A DNA stretch of 64,000 bases from Streptomyces sp. 35G-GA-8 (GTDB lineage Bacteria; Actinomycetota; Actinomycetes; Streptomycetales; Streptomycetaceae): assembly GCF_023534745.1 (NCBI RefSeq), contig NZ_JAMHJQ010000021.1, positions 56,143-120,142 on the forward strand, given 5' to 3'. The translations under genes and the position numbers were made by a program. Numbering within the stretch: the first letter of the stretch is position 1; every line of letters begins with the position of its first letter. The notes beneath the pieces were generated by a model. That model did not search any database and had not been told where the DNA came from. It saw only the letters and a list, made by a program, of their open reading frames with translations. Shown piece by piece: positions 27,897-36,817 of this stretch.

Positions 27897-27937
27897 CGGG
27901 GCACCGCGCACACTGGACCGTGCGGCGCGGTGCCCCG
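27897..27937. terminator. Hairpin between glyA and sdaA
   Basis: A perfect 13-bp stem (CGGGGCACCGCGC / GCGCGGTGCCCCG) with a 15-nt loop begins 21 bp after the glyA stop. It may end or attenuate the gcvT-gcvH-glyA transcript before sdaA, which has its own ribosome-binding site 80 bp further on. Confidence 0.7.
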
Positions 27938-28019
27938 CACCACGTTCCCCCGCGTGTCACCGTCATCTCTGCACCACCCCGGCAGACAACGGCGTCTACC
28001 AACCAGCAAGGAGTTCCCC

Positions 28020-29402
<1,383 letters not shown>

Positions 29403-29557
29403 CGGCCTCAGGCCCACAAAGGTTGTACGCGGTCGACGAGTTCGCCGTGTGTCGATGGACACACCCATGACCCGTGATGTTCACGGTGCGGCATCCGCTT
29501 GAGCAACTGGGGGAGCCGCGCTGGGAGTTCCCCCGAAACGAGCGAAGGGTGGGACTC

Positions 29558-29989
29558 ATGGACACAGTGGACGAACATGTGCCGCGCGCGGGCGAGATGC
29601 GTCCGTACGCGACGGTCTTCGTCGCCCGCGTCATCGCCCGGCACCGGATCCCGCTCGACTACTCCGTGCGCAGTCTGCGTATCGTCGACTTCCTGGTCGA
29701 CGGGCTCCGCAAGGGCGGGGCCGACCGGGAGCGGGTGCGCGACGCGCTTCTCAGCCTCGGGGCGTACGTCGGTGAGGTGCTGGTGCGGCGCGCCGGAGCG
29801 GTGTGGGTGGACTTCGACGCCGCCCAGCGCGCCTACTTCGGCCAGCCCGTCGGGGTGCGTATGCCCGACGGTCGTGTCTGGAACCCCCTCGGCAAGGTCC
29901 TCAACCGCTTCGAGGTGGGTGGTCCCGGGGAGTCGCTGCAGATCTTCTACCTGATGCTCCATGGGAGGGCCCGGCAGGCGGCGGCCTGA
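29558..29989 (+). CDS. Conserved hypothetical protein
   Basis: A 143-residue soluble protein I cannot assign to a named family. It is mainly alpha-helical at its N-terminus (RIVDFLVDGLRKGGADRERVRDALLSLGAYVGEVLVRRAG) followed by an AVWVDFDAAQRAYFGQPVGV beta segment and GRVWNPLGKVLNRFE. The sequence pattern resembles small DUF-type actinobacterial proteins. Two starts are possible: ATG 29558, with GGGTGGG upstream, or an ATG at 29474 that adds 28 residues including a PRWEFPRNER stretch. It follows sdaA on the same strand but is separated by 155 bp. Confidence 0.65.
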   Translation: MDTVDEHVPRAGEMRPYATVFVARVIARHRIPLDYSVRSLRIVDFLVDGLRKGGADRERVRDALLSLGAYVGEVLVRRAGAVWVDFDAAQRAYFGQPVGVRMPDGRVWNPLGKVLNRFEVGGPGESLQIFYLMLHGRARQAAA

Positions 29990-30001
29990 TGATCACGGGG
30001 C

Positions 30002-30688
30002 GTGGACACGGCCGAACCGTGTCGCACGGCGCGAAGTGCTACGAACTCGGTGCGAACGGGGACAGTTTTGGGCCACGGAAGGGAGCCCAGGCACACACGG
30101 GCGTACGACGAGGAGCTGGGCGCGGCCGTGGCGCGGGCCCAGGACGGCGACGAAGCGGCTTTCGCCTCCGCCTACCGGCTCGTACAGCCGGGACTGCTCG
30201 GTTATCTGCGGGGGCTCGTCGGTGACGACGCCGAGGACGTGGCCTCGGACGCCTGGCTGGAGATCGCCCGTGACCTGGGACGGTTCAAAGGGGACGGAGC
30301 CGGTTTCCGCGGCTGGACGGCGACCATCGCCCGGCACCGGGCCCTCGACCATCTGCGCCGCCGGCGGGTACGTCCCCAGCCTGTCATCCTCGAACAGGAC
30401 GTACTCGTCGAGCTGCCCGATCCGCACACCACTCATGACCAGGCCCTGGAGTCGCTCTCCACCGCGCAGGCCCTGGCTCTGGTCAGCTCGCTGCCGCGCG
30501 ACCAGGCCGAGGCCGTGCTCCTGCGCGTCGTCGTCGGTCTCGACGGCCCCGCCGCCGCTCGTGTCCTCGGCAAGCGGCCCGGTGCGGTGCGCACCGCCGC
30601 GTACCGAGGGCTGAGACGTCTCGCACGCCAGCTCGGAGCCGCCGCTGTGACGGAAGAGAATCGTCACACGCTGGGTCAGTCGACATGA
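30002..30688 (+). CDS. ECF-type RNA polymerase sigma factor
   Basis: A sigma-70 family protein of the extracytoplasmic-function class (228 aa from ATG 30002). Region 2 is visible as GYLRGLVGDDAEDVASDAWLEIARDL, followed by RGWTATIARHRALDHLRR. Region 4 is SSLPRDQAEAVLLRVVVGLDGPAAARVLGKRPGAVRTAAYRGLRRL. A TTG at 30068, close to a GGGGA site, would remove 22 non-conserved residues and may be the true start. Its stop overlaps the start of the membrane protein (ATGA), so the two are expected to be a sigma/anti-sigma-like pair. Confidence 0.87.
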   Translation: MDTAEPCRTARSATNSVRTGTVLGHGREPRHTRAYDEELGAAVARAQDGDEAAFASAYRLVQPGLLGYLRGLVGDDAEDVASDAWLEIARDLGRFKGDGAGFRGWTATIARHRALDHLRRRRVRPQPVILEQDVLVELPDPHTTHDQALESLSTAQALALVSSLPRDQAEAVLLRVVVGLDGPAAARVLGKRPGAVRTAAYRGLRRLARQLGAAAVTEENRHTLGQST

Positions 30689-31527
30689 ACTATCACGGCG
30701 CCAGAGACAACAACGGACCGAACCGTCGTCGGGCAGGAATGGGCACGGGCATGGGTGATCGACAGAGCTACGGCAGAACGTGGGGCCGTCGGCGCACATA
30801 CCCCGGAAGCCGTGCGCACGGCAGCGCGGACGAGGCCGAGGGCGACGTACTGGAGCCGCTGCTGGCCCGCGCGCTGATCGAGGACGACACGACCGCGGAG
30901 GCCGAGCAGCGCGCGACGGCCGCGTTCCGCGCCGCCCGTGACGCGGGAACGCACGAGGACGCGCGGACCCGGCGGTGGGACGACTGGCGGCCGAGGAAGC
31001 ACGGGGGGACACGGCGCTCGTTGAAAGCCACCATCGCCCTGCTCGTCACCGGCCTGACCTTGGGCGGCGTCGCGGTCGCGGGCGTCGGCGCGGGCTCGGA
31101 CGCCCCTGCCGCAGACCGGAAGGACAAGGTCCGCGAACGACAGCGTCCGTCGCCGAGCGCCCCGAAACGCTCCACCGCGGAGCCGGACGCGACGAAGTCC
31201 GGTGCGCCCCGCGCCTCCGCCGATTCCGGCCGCCCGGCAACGGCCAAGGACACCGAGGCCCACTGCCGCGCGTACGAGTCGGTCAGGGGCCGGGGCAACG
31301 CGGTGAACTCCACGGCCTGGCAACGGCTGATCACGGCCGCGGGCGGTGCGGAGAACGTCACCGCCTACTGCGCGGATCGGTTGGCCCAGGCCGAGAAGGG
31401 CGGGAACTCGGGCAAGGCGGTGGGGAACACCAAGGGCGGCCCCACCGTCGAGAAGCCGAACAAGGCGGCCGACAACGCGCCTGACAACAACGGGAACAAG
31501 GGCGGGAACAACAACAAGGACAAGTAG
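30685..31527 (+). CDS. One-TM sigma-factor-associated protein (putative anti-sigma)
   Basis: A 280-residue protein with a charged N-terminal cytoplasmic part (about 110 residues), a transmembrane segment (LKATIALLVTGLTLGGVAVAGV) and a Pro/Ser/Thr/Lys-rich exported C-terminus that ends in Asn/Gly/Lys repeats. The extracytoplasmic region has two cysteines (AHCRAYESV and TAYCADRL) that could pair. No zinc-finger anti-sigma motif (HxxxCxxC) is evident. Its start overlaps the sigma-factor stop, so position supports a regulatory partner role; the family itself does not prove it. Confidence 0.65.
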   Translation: MNYHGARDNNGPNRRRAGMGTGMGDRQSYGRTWGRRRTYPGSRAHGSADEAEGDVLEPLLARALIEDDTTAEAEQRATAAFRAARDAGTHEDARTRRWDDWRPRKHGGTRRSLKATIALLVTGLTLGGVAVAGVGAGSDAPAADRKDKVRERQRPSPSAPKRSTAEPDATKSGAPRASADSGRPATAKDTEAHCRAYESVRGRGNAVNSTAWQRLITAAGGAENVTAYCADRLAQAEKGGNSGKAVGNTKGGPTVEKPNKAADNAPDNNGNKGGNNNKDK

Positions 31528-31618
31528 CACCGCGCTCCCAGTGACACATGCCGATCGCCCTGCGCTCTTTGAACGGGGGGTCAATAACGATCCCCAACTC
31601 CAAGGAGGTTCTTTCCAC

Positions 31619-32650
31619 TTGCGCATCCACAAACGCACCGCCACCGCGGTGGCAGTGGCACTGATCGGCTCGCTGACCCTGATCGGGGCGGGGACGGTGC
31701 CGGCCGCGGCCGAGGAGACAAGTGTGGCGCTGCCCAGCGCCTCGTTCCGGGACATCGTCGTCGACGGAGTGCACGACCGGGTGTTCGTCAGCGACCCGGC
31801 CGGCGGCAGCATCGTCGTCACCGACTACGCGGGCTCGGTCGTCCGGCAGATCACCGCCGAGGAGGGGGCCGCGGGCCTCGTGCTCTCGGCGGATTCCAGC
31901 AAGCTGTACGTGGCCCTGTCGGCGGTCGGCGCGATCGCCGAGATCGACACCGCCACCCTGACCGAGACCAACCGCTACCCGACCGGCGCGGACACCTCGC
32001 CCCAGACCCTGGCGATGGCGGGCGGCACGCTGTGGTTCGGCTACACGGTCGGCAGCAGCGGCGGCATCGGCTCGCTCGACGTGGCCTCCCCGGCCCCGGC
32101 GGCGACGCTCGTCCCCAGTGGCCGGTACTGGTACGACGCCCCAACCCTGGCGTCGTCCCCCGCCGACCCGAACGTGCTGGTGGCGGGCGAGGAGGGCGTC
32201 AGCCCGGCCTCCCTGGCGGTCTACGACACGGCGAGCGGCGGCCTGCACAAGCGCGCCGAGCGCCGCTTCTCCTCGTCGCCGTCGATCGCGTTCCTCAACG
32301 ACTTCGCGGTGACGGCGGACGGCCAGAACATCGTCGTAGCGGCGAACAACCCGTCCGATCACCAGATCGTCCGCCTGTCGGACCTGTCGTCGAACGGCTT
32401 CTACTCCAGCTGGCAGTTCCCGAACGCGGTGGCCGTGGCGGCCGACGGAACGGTGGCGACCGGCGCGGTCAACGACTTCGTGAAAACCTACGGCCCGGAC
32501 TCCACTTGGCCGTCGCTCCACCAGTACGTGGTGAACGACCTCCAGCGCGACGGCCTCGCCTGGGCCCCGGACGAGAACCGCCTCTTCGCCGTCACGGGCC
32601 TGTTCTACGGCAGCGCCCCCACGCTCCATGTCCTCCCGGACGCCGGATGA
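31619..32650 (+). CDS. Secreted beta-propeller repeat protein
   Basis: A 343-residue exported protein that begins with TTG, set by an excellent AAGGAGG site 9 nt upstream. A signal peptide (TATAVAVALIGSLTLIGAG, cleavage near AAAEE) is followed by YncE/WD-like propeller blades with repeats such as DRVFVSDPAGGSIVVTDYAG, SKLYVALSAVGAIAEIDTAT and SPASLAVYDTASGGLH. It ends at DAG, early for the family: related Streptomyces proteins often continue into Ig-like repeats. It follows the sigma/anti-sigma pair on the same strand and might be a target, though only the order suggests this. Confidence 0.72.
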   Translation: MRIHKRTATAVAVALIGSLTLIGAGTVPAAAEETSVALPSASFRDIVVDGVHDRVFVSDPAGGSIVVTDYAGSVVRQITAEEGAAGLVLSADSSKLYVALSAVGAIAEIDTATLTETNRYPTGADTSPQTLAMAGGTLWFGYTVGSSGGIGSLDVASPAPAATLVPSGRYWYDAPTLASSPADPNVLVAGEEGVSPASLAVYDTASGGLHKRAERRFSSSPSIAFLNDFAVTADGQNIVVAANNPSDHQIVRLSDLSSNGFYSSWQFPNAVAVAADGTVATGAVNDFVKTYGPDSTWPSLHQYVVNDLQRDGLAWAPDENRLFAVTGLFYGSAPTLHVLPDAG

Positions 32651-32687
32651 CGGTGACGATCACCGAGTAGCGCCCCTGAGCACCGGT

Positions 32688-32718
32688 GGTTTCCCCTGTC
32701 ATGACGACAGGGGAAACC
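32688..32718. terminator. Bidirectional hairpin terminator
   Basis: A perfect 13-bp stem (GGTTTCCCCTGTC / GACAGGGGAAACC) with an ATGAC loop lies between the convergent propeller and SUKH genes. Confidence 0.85.
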
Positions 32719-32731
32719 GCCGCGTTCGTCC

Positions 32732-33253
32732 TCAGGGCAGGAATGCGAAGAACGGGCCGTCGGGCGCGAAGTTGCGAGAACACAGCGTCACGTCTCTGCC
32801 CTTGAGATAAGCCAGCAACCACTCGCCGAACGTCATCTCATAAAGCGTCCACGCGGGACTGTCGAACTCCTGGACCAGCACACGCCAGGGCGACGAGGCG
32901 TCGTCGGGAACGCGAAGGAAAATCGCCTCGCCCGTCGTGGCCGTCGCCACTGGCACCAATTCCCCGGGGGCTCCCCCTACCGGACCGGGCAAGAACTCCG
33001 CCATGTCCTCGTCGCGCCAGAGTTCGAGACCCTCCTTGATGGTTCTTCCCAGGTCGTGCAGAAGATGACTGGCGGGGTGCTTCAGATACAACTGCCCATT
33101 GATCTCGATCGAGCCGTAGGCGTTCACGATCTCTCGGAAGTCCGCGGGGAATTCAGTGCCGAGTTCCCGCTCCAGTTCGATCCATGGTGCCGGATCCACC
33201 CAGTTGAACCGGGGTTCACCCAACAGGGCCTGTATCTCTGAAAGTGTTGCCAC
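32732..33253 (-). CDS. SMI1/KNR4 (SUKH) family protein
   Basis: A 173-residue SUKH-superfamily protein. The diagnostic core is WIELERELGTEFPADFREIVNAYGSIEING, followed by DLGRTIKEGLELWRDEDMAEFLP and a C-terminal WLLAYLKGRDV. SUKH proteins are often immunity factors for polymorphic or contact-dependent toxins, but orphan copies also exist. No toxin gene is adjacent. GTG 33253 is the best start by alignment with the family. It converges with the propeller gene and is divergent from the peptidoglycan amidase. Confidence 0.82.
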   Translation of the reverse strand: MATLSEIQALLGEPRFNWVDPAPWIELERELGTEFPADFREIVNAYGSIEINGQLYLKHPASHLLHDLGRTIKEGLELWRDEDMAEFLPGPVGGAPGELVPVATATTGEAIFLRVPDDASSPWRVLVQEFDSPAWTLYEMTFGEWLLAYLKGRDVTLCSRNFAPDGPFFAFLP

Positions 33254-33465
33254 CGCTCTGCCCCTTCCAGCACTTCGAACCGACGCCGGTCCGCCCGCAC
33301 CGCCCGCGGCGATGCCAGTCCGTACTAGACCATGTTCGTGTCGCCCCGTCGGGACCCGATCCGACCGCGGAGTGATCGCCGTCACTCTTCTCCCCGCGGC
33401 CGTGACGATTCCCGACCGGCGTGCGCTGGAGGAATGGGTCATGCGTGTGACGTATGTGCCCCACG

Positions 33466-33487
33466 TGACTTTCTTCTGACTTTCTTC
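33466..33487. repeat. 11-bp tandem duplication TGACTTTCTTC
   Basis: TGACTTTCTTC occurs twice head-to-tail 37 bp upstream of the amidase start in a 270-bp divergent promoter region. The 11-bp period fits one helical turn, as for head-to-tail response-regulator boxes. Confidence 0.6.
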
Positions 33488-33523
33488 CGCGGCCTTTCCG
33501 GCCCGCTTTGGGGTGGATACATC

Positions 33524-35791
33524 TTGAGTCGTCGTACATCGCATGCCTACAAACCACTGAGCCTGAAGCGACGGGCGTGGCTGACGCTCGGTGCGGTGGT
33601 GCTGGGGGGCGGGGGCGTGGTGACCTATGCCGTCGCCGACCCGGCCGGCCAACCCGGCGCACAGGGCGGGGCCAAGCGGCCGGTGAAGGTCTACGACCTG
33701 ACGCTGAAGAGCACCGCGAGCGGCAAGCGGGAGCTGCCGAACACGGACACCCAGCAGTTCTCGCTGCTCGGCGTCTCCTGGACCGGTGCCGCCAAGAAGT
33801 TGCACGGCACCGCCGAGGTGCGTACCCGCAGCAGCGAGACCGGCGAGTGGACCGCCTGGCGGGATCTTGGCGCGAGTGTCAACCCGGTGGCGGCCCCTGA
33901 GGCCGGCCCGGACGCGCGCGGCGCGTCCGAGCCGCTGTGGGTCGGCCCCTCCGACGGCGTGCAGGTCCAGGTCGTCGACGAGGACGGCACCACCAGCTCC
34001 GGCCTGCCCAAGGGGCTCCAGGTCAACCTGGTCGACCCCGGGGTCGCGACCACCGCCGAGATGAAGGCCGGTGCCGATGTGGCCGAACCGGCCGCGTTCG
34101 TGGCGGAGACACCCGGCGCCACCGACTCCCCGTCGCCGGATCCTTCGACTTCGGCTTCGGATTCGGCCTCAACTCCGCCCTCGCCCCCGGCTTCGGCTTC
34201 GGCGAGCGCGTCCGCGAGCGCGAGCGCGTCCCCGAGCCCGTCCGCCTCCGCCACGCCCACGGCGCCGCCGTCCACCGTGCCCAGGCCACCGATCACCTCG
34301 CGCGCAGGCTGGGGCGCGGATGAGTCGATCAGCCCCGACGCACCGGAGTACAACGCGGACGTGAAGTCCGTGTTCGTCCACCACACCGCCGGGACCAACG
34401 ACTACTCCTGCGCCGACTCGGCGTCGATCGTGCGGGGCATCCACGCGTACCACGTACAGGTCAACGGCTGGAAGGACATCGGCTACAACTTCTTCGTCGA
34501 CAAGTGCGGCACCCTCTTCGAGGGCCGCAAGGGCGGTGTCGACCTGCCGGTGCTCGGTGCTCACGCCTACGGCTGGAACCGGGAGTCCACGGGCATCTCC
34601 GTCCTCGGCGACTACACGTCCACCAACGCCTCCAGCGCCGCGCTGGCCTCCATCGCCCGCGTGGCGGCGTGGAAGCTCGGCCAGTACGGCGCCGACCCGG
34701 CCGGGACCACCCAGCTCACCGCCGGCGCCACCCAGAAGAACTACTTCGGCACCAGCTTCACCGCGGGCAGCACCTACGCCTTCCCTCGGATCACCAGCCA
34801 CCGTGACGGCTACAACACCCAGTGCCCCGGCGGTTCCCTCTACGCCCAGCTGCCGGCGATCCGCGCCCTGGCGGCCGGCCCGGTGCAGGGTCTCAAGGCC
34901 ACCTCGGTCGACGGCGCGGCCCTCTCGGGCTCGACGTACTACACCAAGGGCGCCATCACCGTGAAGTGGACGGCGACCACGCCGGCCGCGCTCATCAAGA
35001 GCTTCGAGCTGCTGGTCGACGGCAAGGTCGCCGCCACCACCTCGGGAGCCGCCACCTCCGCCGGCGCCACCCTGGCCCTGGGCAGTCACACCGTCGCCGT
35101 GCGGGCGGTACACCAGTCGGGAAAGACCGCCACCAGTGCCGCGCTGAACGTCGTGGCGGAGACGACCGCACCGACCTTCACCACCAACCCGACGCTCTCC
35201 CTGCGCACCGGCACCGTCAACACCACCGCCGTCCCGGTCACCCTCGGCTGGAAGGCCGCGGATGACAAGGCTCTGCGCCAGGTGAGCCTGCTCTCCCCGG
35301 CCACGGCCACCTTCGGCCCGACCACCACGAGTTCCAACCGGACCGCCACGTCGGGCACCGCCACCACCTGGTCGATGCGGGCCTACGACTACGCCGGCAA
35401 CTACCGCACGTCCTCCCCCTCGTACACCCCCGTGATCCTCCAGGAGAGCTCAGCCGTCAAGTCCGGCAGCTGGACCACCCGCTCCTCCACCAGCTATCTG
35501 GGCGGCAAGTCCTACTCCAGCGCCGCCAAGAACGCCAGTCTCACCTGGACCTTCACCGGCCGCTCCGCCGCCTGGGTGGTCTCCCGCGCCTCCGGCTCCG
35601 GCCAGGCATACGTCTATGTCGACGGCGCCAAGGTCGCCACGGTCGACCTGAAGTCCGCCGCCACCCTGTACCGGGACGCGATCTGGACCAAGACCTGGTC
35701 CAGCAGCGCCAAGCACACCGTCAAGATCGTCGTGGTCGGTACCAGCGGCCGGCCCACCATCACCACCGACGGCCTCGTCCACATCAAGTAA
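33524..35791 (+). CDS. Secreted peptidoglycan-recognition amidase with C-terminal beta domains
   Basis: A 755-residue exported protein. A signal/TM segment (RRAWLTLGAVVLGGGGVVTY) is followed by an N-terminal beta domain, then a Ser/Ala/Pro-rich linker (about residues 195-258, mostly SAS and PSP repeats). The PGRP/amidase_2 domain then begins at ITSRAGWGADES, with zinc ligands in VFVHHTAG and HRDGYNTQCPGG. The last 300 residues look like Ig-like and other beta-sandwich domains that could bind the wall. The TTG start is preceded by GGGGTGG. The disulfide-type Cys in NDYSCADSAS and FVDKCG fits the PGRP fold. Likely role: wall remodelling or recognition of foreign peptidoglycan. Confidence 0.88.
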   Translation: MSRRTSHAYKPLSLKRRAWLTLGAVVLGGGGVVTYAVADPAGQPGAQGGAKRPVKVYDLTLKSTASGKRELPNTDTQQFSLLGVSWTGAAKKLHGTAEVRTRSSETGEWTAWRDLGASVNPVAAPEAGPDARGASEPLWVGPSDGVQVQVVDEDGTTSSGLPKGLQVNLVDPGVATTAEMKAGADVAEPAAFVAETPGATDSPSPDPSTSASDSASTPPSPPASASASASASASASPSPSASATPTAPPSTVPRPPITSRAGWGADESISPDAPEYNADVKSVFVHHTAGTNDYSCADSASIVRGIHAYHVQVNGWKDIGYNFFVDKCGTLFEGRKGGVDLPVLGAHAYGWNRESTGISVLGDYTSTNASSAALASIARVAAWKLGQYGADPAGTTQLTAGATQKNYFGTSFTAGSTYAFPRITSHRDGYNTQCPGGSLYAQLPAIRALAAGPVQGLKATSVDGAALSGSTYYTKGAITVKWTATTPAALIKSFELLVDGKVAATTSGAATSAGATLALGSHTVAVRAVHQSGKTATSAALNVVAETTAPTFTTNPTLSLRTGTVNTTAVPVTLGWKAADDKALRQVSLLSPATATFGPTTTSSNRTATSGTATTWSMRAYDYAGNYRTSSPSYTPVILQESSAVKSGSWTTRSSTSYLGGKSYSSAAKNASLTWTFTGRSAAWVVSRASGSGQAYVYVDGAKVATVDLKSAATLYRDAIWTKTWSSSAKHTVKIVVVGTSGRPTITTDGLVHIK

Positions 35792-35800
35792 GCCCTGGCC

Positions 35801-35872
35801 CCGGCCCCGGCAAGGCGTTGGCCCTCGTGACCCGACCGCGGTCGCGAGGGCCAACGCCGTGCCCGGGGCCGG
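35801..35872. terminator. Long hairpin terminator
   Basis: The inner 14-bp perfect stem (GGCGTTGGCCCTCG at 35814-35827 with CGAGGGCCAACGCC at 35845-35858) is extended by an outer CCGGCCCCGGC/GCCCGGGGCCGG stem with a small bulge. The loop holds a further CGACCGCGGTCG palindrome. It lies between the convergent amidase and ridA-like genes and probably terminates both. Confidence 0.88.
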
Positions 35873-35895
35873 AGAACGTCCCGCCGGGCGGATGT

Positions 35896-36303
35896 TCAGT
35901 CGATGACCGCGGTGGCCTCGACCTCGACCAGATGGGCGGGCACGTCCAGTGCCGCGACGCCCAGCAGCGTGCCCGGCGGTACGGGGGTGGTGCCCAGCTT
36001 CGCGGACGCGCGGGCGACCCCCTCCAGGAACAGGGGCATCTTGTCGGGGGTCCAGTCGACGACGTACACGGTCAGCTTCGCCACATCGTCGAAGGAGCCC
36101 CCGACCTCGGCCAGCGCCGTGCCGATGTTGAGGTAGCACCGCTCGACCTGGGCGGCGAGGTCGCCGTCGCCGACCGTCTTCCCCTCGGCGTCCCAGGCGA
36201 CCTGCCCGGCGATGAAGACCAGCTTCGATCCGGTCGCGATCGACACCTGCCGGTAGACATCGATCTTCGGCAACCCGCTGGGATCTACCAGGGTGATGGC
36301 CAT
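35896..36303 (-). CDS. RidA/YjgF-family enamine/imine deaminase
   Basis: A 135-residue member of the Rid family, which hydrolyses reactive enamine/imine intermediates. Segments VFIAGQVAWDAEG, VAKLTVYVVDW and LLGVAALDVPAHLVEVEATAVI match the trimeric Rid fold. The catalytic Arg of canonical RidA (before VEIEA) is not obvious: the segment reads DVPAHLVEVEA, where canonical RidA has LPKDALVEIEA. This may be a non-RidA subfamily. It is divergent from an HxlR regulator that probably controls it. Confidence 0.85.
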   Translation of the reverse strand: MAITLVDPSGLPKIDVYRQVSIATGSKLVFIAGQVAWDAEGKTVGDGDLAAQVERCYLNIGTALAEVGGSFDDVAKLTVYVVDWTPDKMPLFLEGVARASAKLGTTPVPPGTLLGVAALDVPAHLVEVEATAVID

Positions 36304-36420
36304 GCCGCCCGCCTCCTTGTCACGAGCCCGACGGCCCGTGGTCTCTTGTGGTTACTTGAGAACCGTAGGAGAGTGAACGCTGACATGGAAGAACGCACTT
36401 TTCGGTGACTGGGGAACCTG

Positions 36421-36801
36421 ATGGTGACCAAGCAGTACACGGGCTCGCCCGACGAAGCCGACCTGACGCGCGCGGACTCCCTGGCGCGGGAGATCTTCTC
36501 GGACGTCGCCAACAAGTGGGCGTTGCTGATCATCGAATCCCTCGGTGACCACACCCTGCGCTTCAGCGAGTTGTGCCAGGAGATCGAGGGCATCAGCCAC
36601 AAGATGCTCACCCAGAACCTGCGCATGCTGGAGCGCAACGGGCTGGTCGAGCGGACCGTGCACCCCACCGTGCCGCCGCGGGTCGAGTACACCCTGACCG
36701 AGCCGGGCCGGGGGCTGCGGCAGACGGTCGACGGAATGTGCGACTGGACCCATCGATACCTCGGCCATATCGAGGCCTCCCGCCATCGCTTCGACGCCTG
36801 A
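36421..36801 (+). CDS. HxlR-family winged-helix transcriptional regulator
   Basis: A 126-residue single-domain DNA-binding protein. The winged helix is visible as NKWALLIIESLGDHTLRFSELCQEIEGISHKMLTQNLRMLERNGLVERTV, followed by the wing VPPRVEYTLTEPGRGL. A Cys in the helix (ELCQE) could be redox sensing, as in other HxlR/DUF24 proteins. The shared 117-bp gap to the ridA-like gene contains GGTT-n7-AACC, a possible operator. Confidence 0.9.
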   Translation: MVTKQYTGSPDEADLTRADSLAREIFSDVANKWALLIIESLGDHTLRFSELCQEIEGISHKMLTQNLRMLERNGLVERTVHPTVPPRVEYTLTEPGRGLRQTVDGMCDWTHRYLGHIEASRHRFDA

Positions 36802-36817
36802 CGGACCGGACAGCCCG

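Noticed and set aside
29446-29464. Small hairpin GTGTGTC-GATG-GACACAC after sdaA as a terminator
   Set aside because: Only 7 bp of pairing and no supporting context; kept out of the feature list.
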